A DNA stretch of 64,000 bases from Whitmania pigra (GCA_021613335.1 JAJTWR010000182.1:1035001-1099000), one strand, 5' to 3'. Shown: positions 46,149-58,700, counted from the first letter of the stretch. A program made the numbers and translations. The notes: a model not told the origin generated them from the letters alone.

Positions 46149-47324
46149 ATGAGTAAAATCTAGTGACGTAAAATTTCTACTTATGATGGTTTCGCTATTA
46201 ACAATGAAAGATAAGATTAATAATTGTAAAAATAGTCATGTAAAAAGATTCATTCTATTTTGTGTCTTAACTTGGCTAAGAACTGCAAACTTATTTGTTC
46301 ATTAGAATCTATAAGTATATTTATCTATTTAAATGTCGTAATCAACTAGTAACAGATTTATTATTGATCAATATAAAATGATTTAATTATTAATAATTGA
46401 TTTTCTATCATTTTTATTTTAGCTAAAAAAATCTTGAAAAATATTAAATTCGGGTCTCAAGATGATTCAAAACATTCAAAATGTTAAGCAAAATTTGAGA
46501 AAAGTAACATTTTGCTTTGTTACATTTAAATTGTTTTAAACGATTTGAGACGTGCATCTAGAAAGGAATTACTACAAAATCTCAGAAATTTATGAAGAGC
46601 ATAAATTCGTAAATTTGATGATTAAATTTTCAAATCAACTCATTAATCTCTTTTTCATAAGATTAAATCATGATTAATTCTATTAAATACATCAATGATT
46701 AAAATCGAATAATTAGAAACTGGAGCGACTGAAAATAGATAAATAACAAGTGCTTATATTTTTACAGGTGAAAAACAAGTCACATTTCTTATCACAATTT
46801 CAGAGAAATTTTGATTACACCCATGACCTTATTTCGACCAATTTAAAAACTCCTGAAATATTTAAAGTGCCTTTTTTTTATCCTAGGTCCTAAGACATCA
46901 AGGTACTGTAACAACAGTCGGAGGAAGTCGAGATAAAAAAAAAATAAATAAAAAATAAAATAAAATGAAGTGATTGAGAAAACAATTAAAATTAAGAACA
47001 TGAATATAAATAGTAGGTTAATAAAATAAAATAAAAGAAGGTTAATATGACTTTGACTATGAATTTTCTTTGTTAAAAAAGTGAGTCTAGTTGGGCACCA
47101 AAGAGCTCAGGTGTGGCGGCAGTTCGAATACGAACGTGGAGAACATTCCATGTTTTGGGACCAATGACGCAGAAGGGGCGGTCACCAGCCCGTAGAAATC
47201 GAGAAAATCATGTAAAAAAATTGTTGACACATTTTAAATGCGAGCGTTTATTTTACATCTGAATCTAAGTTATCATACATTATTTCATTTGGTGGAATAA
47301 AAATGTATTAGTTATAAAAGTTCA

Positions 47325-47405
47325 TTAGACAGGCTGGGATTTGAACTCCTTATGGAGTCGCACCAAGGCCAAAGTAGAGCCTTAATCACTCGTCTGCTGA
47401 TGCCT
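47325..47405 (-). mobile_element. tRNA-like SINE remnant
   Basis: The minus strand contains gagttcaaatcccagcctg, a good B-box, and an A-box-like gtgattaaggctc about 45 bases upstream. The body after the tRNA-like part was not recognised. Confidence 0.5.
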
Positions 47406-48167
47406 AGTATTAATGAGTCATGATAACTCATAATGACTCATTATAAAAAACACAATCATCCGGCACTTGGTGAACCTTTGTGAAATAACAAGGTCGTAAA
47501 TTACTCATACTTAAGATACAATAAGGCTTCCAGGTAGATAGGCCACCCATCCGCCCGTCCATCCAACCCTCCATCCACTCCAGGTTTGCCATGCCTAGCA
47601 GCTCGTTACGACACAACTTTCAGAAGGAAAGAGTCATCCGAAATATCTACACGTTTCTTCTTATACTTGTTCTCTTGTTCTTTTTCTGCCTTCTCAGATA
47701 CAAATATGTCGTTTCAGATTTTCCAAGGATGGCAAACCTAGTAAACCAAAAGTCTGGATTTCTTTTGAGACATGATTAAGGTTGATAACAAAAGATAGTT
47801 AATGGAGGAATTTTAAACACAAGTTTTACAAGTGTAAATGAGTTTTGAAATGATGGAATTGCAGCCATATAACTGTATTCATTACTGAATTTGCATGCAA
47901 GCATTGCAAGTATTGTTAAAAAGTTGAAGAAAAGCAGACAATTTCACTGTTGATAGATTGAAAGTTTCATGTCTAAACATGCATTTTGTACTCCGACCCC
48001 GGCCCCAGCCACGGCTTACTTAGGCAACTGAACCCCGGCCCGGCTAAAAATGTGACCCCGGTCGATTCCTAGTCGCCTGTCGATTTTGTTAAGTCGCTGT
48101 TTGTGGTTTAGTAATATCGATTATTTTAATATATGTATATCTTAGTATAGAATCCTCAGAAGCCAGT

Positions 48168-48410
48168 ATGAACCTCGGTGAAAAAAACGTAAGAAGAACA
48201 ACATTGATAGAACTTGAAAAGCACCCATGTCCATATTTAATCACAATGTTCATATTTGAATCAAAGGAAGTAAAATCTTATAAACGTATATTCAACTGTG
48301 CAAACAAAACAAAACAAAACTTTTCAGTATTTGAAGGTTCATCGTCAAACTTGAAAAAATATGTGGAACGCATGCATCCTGCACATGTTTCGGAAAATAA
48401 ATTATGTTGA
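48168..48410 (+). pseudogene. Fragment resembling a BED-type zinc finger (hAT-like transposase N-terminus)
   Basis: An 80-codon frame ends with NLKKYVERMHPAHV, which has the spacing of the L..H....H half of BED fingers found in hAT transposases, although the first His is Tyr. Only one Cys of the CxxC half is evident (FNCANKTKQNF). No further transposase sequence follows; a SINE begins at 48431. Confidence 0.35.
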
Positions 48411-48430
48411 CGAGAAGTGCATGTAATAGT

Positions 48431-48543
48431 GCGCCCGCATGGCCTAACGGTTAAGGCTGAGCCTCTCACGAATCGTGAGTCACGATGGCAATGCCGATTC
48501 AAACCCCGCTGCGGGAGCACCGTCCTAAACATTTAGTTATGCA
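48431..48543 (+). mobile_element. tRNA-derived SINE, family B
   Basis: The head gcgcccgcatggcctaacgg contains an A-box and is followed by the B-box gattcaaacccc and the arm gcgggagc. It matches the minus-strand copies at 13800 and 43013. Confidence 0.8.
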
Positions 48544-48790
48544 TCGAACTTTAATGAAACATCAAAAATCATCAAAATCACTTTTGACCAAAAAAATACA
48601 CGAACTTTTTCAACACTTTCAATTTTCAAAAGCTTTTATTAACTTTTAAAGACGAAAGTTTTATGAAACATCGAATCATGTAGTCTGTTCCTTCTTGATG
48701 TTTCAATCAGTCCTGCCGAACTAAATAATCTCTACACGGGAGTTGATGGTGGCAGCGTTGTATTATAGCGCTCAAAGTGACTAGGGGCGT

Positions 48791-48973
48791 GCAGGTTAGC
48801 CGAATAGTTTACGTGCCTGCATACGGCGGTAATGGCAACAGTCGTAATGTGTCGTGCTCGAAACCCAGCCTGCACTGCCACCAGTTCCCTTGGGAAGGAC
48901 CGCTATATAAATGGTTACAAGAAGCGCCTCTGACGCTATGCATATGGCGCTATATAAATAAATGAAGTTACAA
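48791..48973 (+). mobile_element. tRNA-derived SINE, family A
   Basis: Complete head (gcaggttagccgaa, B-box gctcgaaaccc) and tail (aataaatgaagttacaac). It lies in the first copy of the local tandem duplication; the copy at 49460 is its duplicate. Confidence 0.85.
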
Positions 48974-49095
48974 CAAAGATTTTTTTGACTAGGCTTGATT
49001 CAAGACTGGAGAGATGACATTCCGCATCAGGCAAATAATTCATCGTATTGGTGCGGATACTGTTTGCCTTGTTAACAGTGACTTTTTGTTTTATC

Positions 49096-50473
49096 CAGTG
49101 ATGGGTAAAATCACGTTCAGAGTGATTGGAAATCAAAATCAAGATCACCAGACAAAAAGTGATTGGAAATCGAAATCAGGTTCACGCATGTGATTTGACG
49201 TTAAAATCAGGTTCACGCATGTGATTTGACGTTAAAATCATCAAAATCAAATCACTTTGACCAAAAAGTGCACGAACTTTTTCAACACTGTCAATTTTCA
49301 AAGCTTTTATTAACTTTCAAAAACAAAAGTTTTTGAAACATCGAATCATGTAGTCTGTTCCTTCTTGATGTTTCAATCAATCCTACCGAACTAAATAACC
49401 TCTCTAGTAGCTAATGGTGGCAGCTTTGTATTATAGCGCACAAAGTGACTAGGGGCGTTCAGGTTAGCCGAATTGCATACGGCGGTAATGGCAACAGTCG
49501 TAATGTGTCGTGTTCGAAACCCAGCCTGCACTGACACCAGTTCCCTTGGGAAGGACCGCTATATAAATGGTTACAAGAGCCTCTGACGCTATGCATATGG
49601 CGCTATATAAATAAATGAAGTTACAACAAAGATTTTTTTGACTAGGCTTGATTCAAGACTAGAGAGATGACATTCCGCATCAGACAAATAATTCATCATA
49701 TTGATGCGGATACTGTTTGCCTTGTTAACAGTGACTTTTTGCAAGTCAGACTGATGATCCTCATAATATCCGTAATATTCATTGTCAAGGACTATTTCTA
49801 AATGTTGATCCTGATCAGCTGGTGCAGAATTCGTTTTACGTAAAAACACTTCTAATACTAGTTCCATAAGAATTGTTTGTCATATATTCAGTTCCAACAT
49901 ACATCGTGTGTCATACATCCTTATATTTAAAAAAATTTATTTTTCATGTAGCTAAGAATGTAAAAAGCATTAGATGGCGTAGGAAATTGTTGCACGTCTC
50001 GATCCTGATATCGACTTATTAACACAATCAATACATTTAGCTACAACTTTGTCAGCTTCCTCACTTGTAATTATTTAAGGAAGCGGCGGCAATTCACAAG
50101 CGGTTTTATCATTATCAGCAATTTTACAACTTTCGTTAACCATAAGGTCGGAATAGCACTAACAACAACAATACAAGTTAATAAAAGGAAGTTGCATCGA
50201 TTATCGACTGATAATGTCATAAAGAAAGATATTAATAATATTAAAAATTTATTAAATATTAAATATTTAAAAAAACTAAATTTTGAAATTTAAATTTTAT
50301 ATGATTTCGTGATTTTTACATATTAAAAAAAATCATCAATCATCAAAAATATGATTTAAAATAAAAATCAAAATCGCACAACACACGATGATTTTGAATC
50401 AAATCATAAAATCACAAAGGCGATTTTATTTCGTGATTTTAAATCACTTGATTTGAAATACTACCCATCACTG
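49096..50473. mobile_element. hAT-like termini bracketing a composite repeat, 8-bp flanking direct repeat
   Basis: cagtgatgggta at 49096 and its reverse complement tacccatcactg ending at 50473 are classic hAT-style ends. They are flanked by identical 8-mers, gttttatc, at 49088-49095 and 50474-50481. The interior contains repeated gtgatttt/aaatcac strings, the second tandem copy with SINE A, and no transposase. Another tacccatcactg end lies at 50799, and gttttatc recurs at 50103-50110, so the structure has been rearranged since insertion. Confidence 0.65.
49460..49626 (+). mobile_element. tRNA-derived SINE, family A (duplicate copy)
   Basis: Nearly the same as 48791-48973 but with about 12 bases missing after gccgaatt. 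It arose with the local duplication rather than by its own transposition. Confidence 0.8.
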
Positions 50474-50800
50474 GTTTTATCATTATCAGCAATTTTACAA
50501 CTTTCGTTCACTATGAGGTCGGAATAGCACTAACAACAACAATACAAGTAAATAAAAGGAAGTTGCATCGATTATCAACTGATAATGTCATAAAGAAAAA
50601 TATTATATATTTTAAAAAACTAAATTTTATATGATTTCGTGATTTTTACACAATAACAAAAATCATCAATCATCAAAAATGGGATTTAAAATAATCAAAA
50701 TCGCACAACACACGATGATTTTGAATCAAATCAAAAAATCACAAAGGTGATTTTATTTCGTGATTTTAAATCACTTGATTTGAAATACTACCCATCACTG
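50102..50800. repeat. Tandem duplication of about 350 bp ending in hAT-like termini
   Basis: 50102-50473 and 50474-50800 both start ggttttatcattatcagc and both end aaatactacccatcactg. The second has small deletions. Confidence 0.85.
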
Positions 50801-50920
50801 TTCAGGAGAATTGATATACTTGCACACCTTAGACATTAATTTTTTTTTTATAATAAAGTTATTAAAAAATTAAAAATTAAAATTAAAATGTTATTAAATT
50901 AAAACCAGCATCCAATGAGT
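50801..50920 (-). pseudogene. Stray chitinase fragment (exon 7 edge, intron, exon 6 edge)
   Basis: ttcaggagaattgatatact to about 50920 matches 40620-40735 and 56055-56155, that is, the start of chitinase exon 7, the intron and the first bases of exon 6 end. It begins exactly where a hAT-like end (tacccatcactg) stops, so it may have been captured or left by rearrangement. It cannot encode anything useful. Confidence 0.8.
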
Positions 50921-51400
50921 CGTCAGACATTTGTGATTGTCACACAGAGTAAAAGCACTTTCATTAGTTCAAATGTTATTGCTTAATTGCGTAATGACTG
51001 TTAGTAATAGCAGTTATTACCAACAATTGCTTTAACAAATGATGCGTAGGCAGTAACATTTAAATAATATGGAATTATGCATGATCACAATAACGGCGGC
51101 ATCAATACTTTTACTTTTTAAGTAATTTTTAAATGCTGTAACGTTTTACTTTTACTTGTTTTTTGTACTAGAGTATGAGTTTATTACATCTTCTTTAAAG
51201 ACATTATTTTCTCAAACAAATCTTTAAAATTTCATTATTTATTTGATCGGTATAAATATTTAACTGAATTGAAAGTGCAGCATTACAAAGTAACAAGTGC
51301 AAACAAGCAATTTGTGGAAATCGTAATTTTATTCTTTGTGTTAATTTGTTAATTACAAATAAGCATTCTTCGCAGTCAAGTCATAAGAAGCGAAAAATGA
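50921..51400. other. Non-coding spacer before the unknown gene
   Basis: No exon recognised. The stretch gtaacgttttacttttactt near 51140 resembles the decayed end of a mobile element. From 51331 the sequence becomes part of the nearly identical block shared with 60706-64000. Confidence 0.4.
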
Positions 51401-51417
51401 TGGCAACAAATAAACCA

Positions 51418-54400
51418 TCAATCGTTTTCGTTGTCGCTGTCAATGTAGACGATATCGTAGTCGGGTTTATCATCTCGCAAGCAATTTATGAGGTAGTACA
51501 GATCTTCTTCTACGAACTAAAAGTTAAAGAAACAATTATTATTAAATGCTTAAAACATGTTTAGTGTTTAAAGCTTTAACAACAACAATTTGTCTGTTGG
51601 TCATGCAGAGTCTCACCTCATCAATTTCTTCTCCTTTCAACATCTTGATTAGATCTTCCTTTAGATATTCATGACGCTTAGGTAGTATCATGTAGGGACT
51701 AAAATAAGCGACAGTTTATCCTCGATCAAAAGTTCAATAGCTATTATAATCTTAATCTTACCATTTCCTCAAGAGAAGCTCGATAACCCACGGTACATAA
51801 CCACGCTTTTGTGGATTTAAAAATGTCTTTTCAAGGTAAATACGTATGGGACTGGAATATTTTCTGAAAACTTTTGTTTCGTAACCGATGTCATAAACTA
51901 TCTGAAATGAAAATATATGATTCAACCCGTTCAATCGCTTGATTAATTAAAATCTATTAATTTAATTTATCATTTTTAATGAACTCACTTTCATTTCTTG
52001 ATTCATCGTAAAAGCAGTGTGTATTGCATCCAGCACTTGGAGTTGTTTCACGAAATCGTCGTAGAACAGAAATTTTTCAATGGTGTCGTCAGTTTCATCT
52101 TCAGAATTTATTGACTTATTGATTAATTCGTCATTCAGATCAACTTTCGAATCCTCGACATCATTCTGGTGTTTGATGTTGCTTAGTGGCAAGTATGGCT
52201 TGATTTCCAAACCGTATTTTTTTTCCATGCCTCTCAGGATGTCGTCTGCAAACATTGTCTGTTTCTACAACGTGAAGTTCGATAATGTAAGAGTATTTAT
52301 AATAATTAATCAAAGTAAAAAGTCGTTTTACATCAGGTTCTTCCAGAAGGTCCCCAAAGATTCTATAAAACATCGGCATGAATTGTAAGTTAAGTTGATC
52401 ATACACCTCATCTTCGCCGTGCTAAAGAAAACAATTATTTTATGATTGAATTATTAGTAACCATATAAATGTCATGTTTCATAGTATTATAGATGTACAT
52501 GTAAATAATATTTACTAAATATATATGTCGATTTTACTTATGTGAAGTCGAGTTATGTTAAACTAGAATCAAGAAAAATTATAACTCGCAACGCAATACC
52601 TCTCTCGAAATTGCCAGTAGAAAATTGGTCAATCGATTTGTTCTCTCATCTTCATTTTTGGCAGACATAAAGAAAGTATGAAGATGGTCAGAAAGAATAG
52701 AGGAAGCGTAATACATTCCTCCGCCCCTCAGACTTTGTACATAAATTACATCGAACTGTTTTAAATGAGACAGATAATAATATTATGTTAAAATTGTTGT
52801 AATCATGAAAACCAAATATTATTTTTAATTATTTTTAAATTCAAATACTTTTAACTATGTCACCATTGTTAAATATTGTAATCAAGGGATTCAATAATAA
52901 CAATAACATTCGTATTACAATTGTTTAAAAATAATACAACTTATGGTTTTTCTATTAAATGTTAATGATTAAAAATCTATTTTAAGACGTTACTATGGTT
53001 GTTTTGTGAACACGTTCCGTACCTCTGAATGAGTGCCGTAATCCCCCAGATACTTTCTTATATCTTCATATGATTCTTGCTCTAGCATTCCAAAAATAGC
53101 AGTGGCTGTTGGAATAAAGTAAATTGCATCACAATTTTTTCAAAAAACAATTTTTAATATTTTACATTCAACTATTTACTTCTTACCTTGACGAAACAAC
53201 CAGGAATGGATTCTTTGTTGTCGAGGATGTCTTGCTTGTGGAATATGTAGCAACCTTTTCATCCACATATATAAATGACTAACTGCAACGATAAACGTCA
53301 GATTTCACTATTCAGAATAAAGCCATGAAATAATATGTAAAGCCTGACATGAGCTCGATATTGTCACATTCTCAATAATGTATTTGTGCTTGAGAATAAT
53401 GTTTAGTACTTTTAGGGCAAAACACACTTTATTTGTGTTTCTTGATGACATTAACATTGCCACAAAGCTTTTAAAAATAAATGTTATTGAATTAAAAACG
53501 TTGCCTAATCTGGAAATGAAAATGCTTTCTTACGGAGTGATTCTCAAATAAATCAATTTCATAATATCTGGAGCCTTTTCGATAATTTCAAGAAAGGTAG
53601 TAGCCAATCTATAATACTTCGGCAGTGACTTCCATTCACTCTACATTAATGAAGTTACATTTTAAATTAATACAAAATTTGCATATAATATCTTTAAATT
53701 TTATTTAATTTATTGATGTGAAAATTAAAAATTTCGAAAATAATTTTTAAAATACGAACCAATTCTAAATAAACCACAAGGAACCCTTCGAAACAGTCAT
53801 TATTTAAAATTTCATTTGACTCTTCTAAGGGGACATCTGCAGACAAAACAATTTCAATTTGTTCATGCAAAATAATATTACTCTATAAAAACTAACTCGA
53901 CGGGGTCGAATATGATAATTCATTTTCTTGATAAAGAAGGTCGTCGATTTCAAAGAGAGAATTCGAATCTGTCAATTTAGGTAGGGCTTTGCTGAAACAA
54001 TTGGACAAAATGACTGGGTAATAATTATTAAAAGAATTGACTATTGAAACATGTAAGCTAATTGAATATTTATCGAATTTAACTAATTAATATTCCAAAT
54101 AAATACTTTAATAATAATGTAATGATAATATTTAATGATAACAATAATTTAGTATTATATAATATAGTAATAATATTATAGTTACATTATAGTTATAGGG
54201 TTATTTTAACTAACGTAAATTTTTATTAATAAATGACAAAGTCTATTCTATAAATAATGATCGCCAACCTCAATTTTTCAGAAATTTCATGAAACTTGTT
54301 CAAGCTTCTTTCTGACAGCTACGAAAAGTCAATGTTAATTTTCGTAATTAATTAAGTGATATTTTTTAATGTTTTAATTACTAGAACCCAACCTCATTTA

Positions 54401-54539
54401 CGTAATAGGCTTCCTCATACAATTCTTTCAAATCTTGAAGCATTAGTGCATCTGAAAAAACCTCATTTTAAAATACTCATTAACATGTTGAACAAATCGC
54501 ACTATTAATTATACCTGTTGTTCTCTCTTCAACGGACAT
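51418..54539 (-). CDS. Unrecognised multi-exon gene, copy A (about 13-15 exons, about 540 aa)
   Basis: I do not recognise the family. The start is ATG at 54539 (MSVEERTT, donor gtataa) and the stop is at 51418 after an acidic end (VYIDSDNEND). In-frame exons between acceptor and donor signals encode, in order: LMLQDLKELYEEAYYVNE (54450-54392), a segment near 54330-54282, LPKLTDSNSLFEIDDLLYQE (53990-53896), NDCFEGFLVVYLEL, SEWKSLPKYYRLATTFLEII (53640-53535), FVAMLMSSRNTNKVCFAL, a basic HPRQQRIHSWLFRQ exon, FGMLEQESYEDIRKYLGDYG, SLRGGGMYYASSILSDHLHT (52755-52600), FYRIFGDLLEEPD, the 90-residue exon starting MFADDILRGME, and VPWVIELLLRKWSPYMILP. No signal peptide or membrane helix is seen; the amphipathic helices suggest an all-alpha, cytosolic protein. 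A near-identical copy occupies 60796-63934. Confidence 0.6.
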
Positions 54540-54609
54540 AGTTCTCAAATAACTTCTAAAACTTAAATGCGATCTGAGTAAATATTTATTATAGTTATTC
54601 AATTACACT

Positions 54610-55485
54610 CCTGTACTTTCGCAATTATATATATTTTATAATGTAACTGTATTCTACCTTATGAGTTTTATATAATATAGAGTTGGGAATATCGTGAAGT
54701 CTCGGTTAAGCGATAGCAAAGCTTGTAAAGTTATACTAATTTGCTATGTTTATGTAAATTATATAATTCTAGACTTTAACAAATCAAAAATAAGAAATCG
54801 AACAGCAACAATTTTTACAAATTTATTGACACAGGTAAAATTTAATACTTTATTTGTTATTTTAAAATAAACATTAAAAAGTTTTGGGATTGGTAAAATA
54901 TTTTAAGAATGAAATTGATTTAGTTAAGGTACTAAAACTTCCTAACTCCTGTGATTTGTTTGAAGTTGAAAAATGTAAAGGATAGTTTTTATAAAAGAAA
55001 CTTAAAGCTATTGATTACTGAGGTTAAATAATTTACTGTTTATTTTTTCCGAAAATAAAGCAATTAGTGTATTCTTTATTTTTAGTACTTGCTTTTATTA
55101 ATGCAAATTACAGTTATTGCAAAGATGAAAATGTTTTTGGAGAAGCTGATAATTGCTGGAGATAATTTAAAATAAATATCTGGTTAAAAAGACTATTAGA
55201 TAAATTATCAATTTAATTACTGAATAAAAGTTTATTGTTTAAAACATTTTATTGCAAAATAAAGTTTTTTTAGGAGAATATTAACATCTCATCCAGCTGC
55301 TCGGTCATGCATTGTTGCAAGAACTGATCATTGAATCAATAAAATATCTCAAAAGTTTTCCGAACGCTGTGGTTTCCATATATTTTAAGTTTTAAGTGGA
55401 ACAATTTTGACTTCTTCAAAGGAAATGTTATTTCTCAATATTCTCTAAATTTATAATTTATATATATATATATAACGCCAGAGAT
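54610..55485. other. Spacer between duplication copies A and B
   Basis: AT-rich with a tatatatata tract near 55457-55470; no exon or known repeat family was recognised. The join to copy B begins near 55490. Confidence 0.4.
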
Positions 55486-55752
55486 TTCTGAAATTTCGCC
55501 AAAAATTGAAGAGATACTCATTTTTGGTTGAATTCAATCAAAATTTTAGCTATTCACTCACATAAATTTATAGAACGTCCGTTCAACAAACTTTCTCAAT
55601 TAAATAAAATTGAAGTGTAACAAGCGCAACTGATATTCATAAAATTATGCATTTCCGGAAGTCAATTGAAGTTTTTTTTGTTAGGAGGCACAGCTGGATT
55701 GATCTATTCCATTTAATGCGCATTCCACATTTCTTCTAGTTGGAACAACTTA

Positions 55753-58700
55753 CTATACTTCTAAAGATTCTTCGTTCAGGACATTAATTAAAGGGTAAGT
55801 TCCTTCATTGCAAAACGAGCCGGTAAAGTCGTCCATAGAAGTTTCCCAGGCTGACCATCCCCCAAATCCATTATTTTTATTGTAATCAAGCTAAGCAGTA
55901 AAATTAAATTATTCGAATTAGTAAATTGAGAGATAATGCAATTATTTAAAAGTTATCGACCTTGAGCTTAAAACTTTTTTTACTTTCAAAGCCAATCCAG
56001 GTCCTTCCACTGACAAGATATGGAACTTTGTGTTCTTCCGACCAGATGATTTGTGATTCAGGAGAATTGATATACTTGCACACCTTGGAAATTAATTTTG
56101 TTTTCATTACAAAGCAGTTAATTAAAATGTTATTAAATTAAAACAAGCATCCAATGACATCCTCACTTCATAATAAGATAGGAATCCTGCTTCGTTAGTA
56201 AATGGAGCAGCCGGGCATGATCCATTTACAGGAGCTCCAATTCCATTATCAGCAGGATCTGTCAGCGTAAAGCATCTGCCATAAGTAGCCATTCCTAAGA
56301 TTAATTTCGATGGTGTAGCACCTTTCGATACCCAATAGCTGGCACTCCAGTTCTTTGAACAATTTTTTGGCATTATGTTAATTTAAAATAGAACATTTTG
56401 TAGGACCTTACCAAAGATAATGTGTCGAGTGGATTGGAATAAAGAGGAGTCAAATGACCAGTTACAGAATCCCATGCTCCATGGTAATCGTAAGACATTA
56501 GATTGATAAAATCCAGAAGTCTGAATAATTTATAAATATTTAGGAAGTATAGTTTGCAATGGGTAAAACTTCGAATTATAGGATTTTTGAGTACTCGTTG
56601 ATTTTGTCGATTTCATAACCAGCATCGATATTTTCTTTTCCTGCTGCAACAGCAGCTGCCAGTAGTAATCTCTCCTTTCCAGAGCTCAGACTTTCTTCTG
56701 TCAATGCGGGCTGAAACTCCTAATAGGAGAAATATTTGATTTAAAATATCTAAGGATAGAAAATGCACATCTCGACCTGCAATAAGAGAGTAAATCGTTG
56801 TTTGTCTTCAGGAGGGCTTCCTCTACTTCCAGGGTATTCAAAGTCGAGATCTAATCCATCAAAGTTTCTGTCTCTCAGATACTTGATTGATGTTTTGATA
56901 AAGTGAGCCCTGGATTTATCTGTCAGCAACATTTTCGTCATTTCTTCAGTTCCAGCACCAGTTCCTCCGACTGCAAGAAGGGTTTTAAGTTCTGGTTTTT
57001 TCTTCTTTAGATCTGTGAATCGTTCGTAGCTGTGGAATGGTATTAGGCTGATATCATTCAAAGCAGAAAAAAAACTCATTACTTTAATTTCAGGTTTTCA
57101 ATCATTATTTAAGTAATCAATATTAAGTTTGATTTGCATTTTTTATTAACACGCCTTTGAAGTGTAATCCTCGGAGCTACAGAGAGAACACATATTTCAA
57201 TAATATTCTCAGAAAAATAATATTGATAATCAACGAGCGATAACGAAAGATAAAAACTGTTCCGAGAAACTCTCTATTTTTTCATAAACGGCAGAGCTAA
57301 ATCGATTGTATTAAGTTAGAATTACGTTTGTTTTATTGGAATTTAATAAATTAACTGGTTTCGATTAATTTCGGTTGATTCTCTGAGCGACTGTCTCGAA
57401 TTATGTCTAAATCTGATGTCGGTGACATCATTTCTCAAATTTTGAGAAAAACCGGGCTTAACTGGGAGCTAACAAAAAGAGAGGCAGAGATGGAGTATAA
57501 CAAGAGATGCCAAAAACGTTAAAGAGTGAAAAAAGAAGGTCAGGAAAATCCTCCCTTTCCCAAGCGATTCCACCACTGAAGAAATGGTAAACAGTCGGAT
57601 AGAGAGTTCCGAAAGACTTGATGTCCCAATTTTATTTCACCAGAGGTCTTTTAGTTATCCAAGTTTTGTTTACAATCCAAAGTTTAATTTCCTGGACCCT
57701 ACTGTTCCTTCAGTTTCTGCCAATAATATAAAGAATTATTCAACCCTTCCGGTTCAAAGTAGTTTTAGTGACCAGAGTCTCAAACGTGCACTTACAAATA
57801 TTAGAATCATTAACAATAAGTTCACCGAGATCCATTTATTCCTTCACAATTTCAATCCAAACATCTTTTGTCTGACTCAAACATGGCTCTCAAATGACAT
57901 ACCAGACAGCTTTTTTCTACCTAATGGTTTCACCGCTGTCCGATGGGATAGACTTTCAAGAGGAGGAGGAGTTGCTTTGATCATCAAAAACATTACCTAT
58001 CATCAGGTCCAAGTACCTCCGGATTATTCCCACATTGAAATCTTTTGTGTTGACTCAATAATTGGCTCTCAATACCACCGCTTTATTGGTTACTATCGGA
58101 GCGGAGGCTTCGATCTGGCTGCTGAACAATAAGCTACAGACAACATTAAATGCTTGAGGCATCTCTATTTAGGCGATCACAAGCTTTGTCTTATGGGAGA
58201 CTTTAACCTCCCTGAGCTCAAATGGGAATTTACATCGTCTCCCAATAACTCTATCTACAGGATATTTCTGGAGTTTTTCAACGACCTCGGCCTTTATCAG
58301 TTTGTCAACTCTCCAACACGAAATAACACCATTCTCGACCTGATCTTGTCTAATCACCCACTACTAATTTCGATGATTGAAGTAGCTGTGCCTCATCATC
58401 ATCACTTTTCGCCACTTTATAGTCCAACTCCAAATATGTCATCATATGGCTACTATGACTTTAACAGGGCGGACTACATTTTTGTCATCCATCGATTGGA
58501 GAAATATTAAAACATTATGGAAATATGACTCCAAATTCAATGGAAATAGCTGACACATTTAACACATACGTCTTTACGCTGACGATGGAATTACACACGA
58601 TCTCAGTCAACGCTCTACCAAAAACCTGGATAATGTTCTAATCACTCATGATGACGTTTTACAAACTTTGAGACATCTGGATCGTTCTTGCTCACAAGGC

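Larger units (their letters stand above)
48560..49740. repeat. Tandem duplication of about 530 bp (two copies)
   Basis: 48560-49087 and 49213-49740 are collinear: both run from catcaaaatcacttt through cttgatgtttcaatca, a SINE A copy, and the string ttgactaggcttgattcaag to aacagtgactttttg. The two copies are separated by the hAT-like left end at 49096. Confidence 0.85.
40084..54605. repeat. Large segmental duplication, copy A
   Basis: Blocks shared with copy B are 40084-41680 (with 55490-57105), 44620-45484 (58780-59655), 46149-47000 (59656-60705) and 51331-54605 (60706-64000). The first three blocks show frequent substitutions and indels. The last is almost identical, introns included, with only about two dozen visible differences over 3.3 kb. 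Segments without partner in B: the inserts at 41680-44380, the LINE at 45485-46148, and 47000-51330. Confidence 0.9.

Noticed and set aside
48431..48515. Functional tRNA gene
   Set aside because: A- and B-boxes are present, but the middle is not a proper anticodon arm and the sequence continues into a repeated SINE body.
47000..51330. CRISPR-like or satellite array in the repeat-rich part
   Set aside because: Repeats are few, long and unequal, and explained by SINEs, hAT-like ends and tandem duplications; the genome is eukaryotic.
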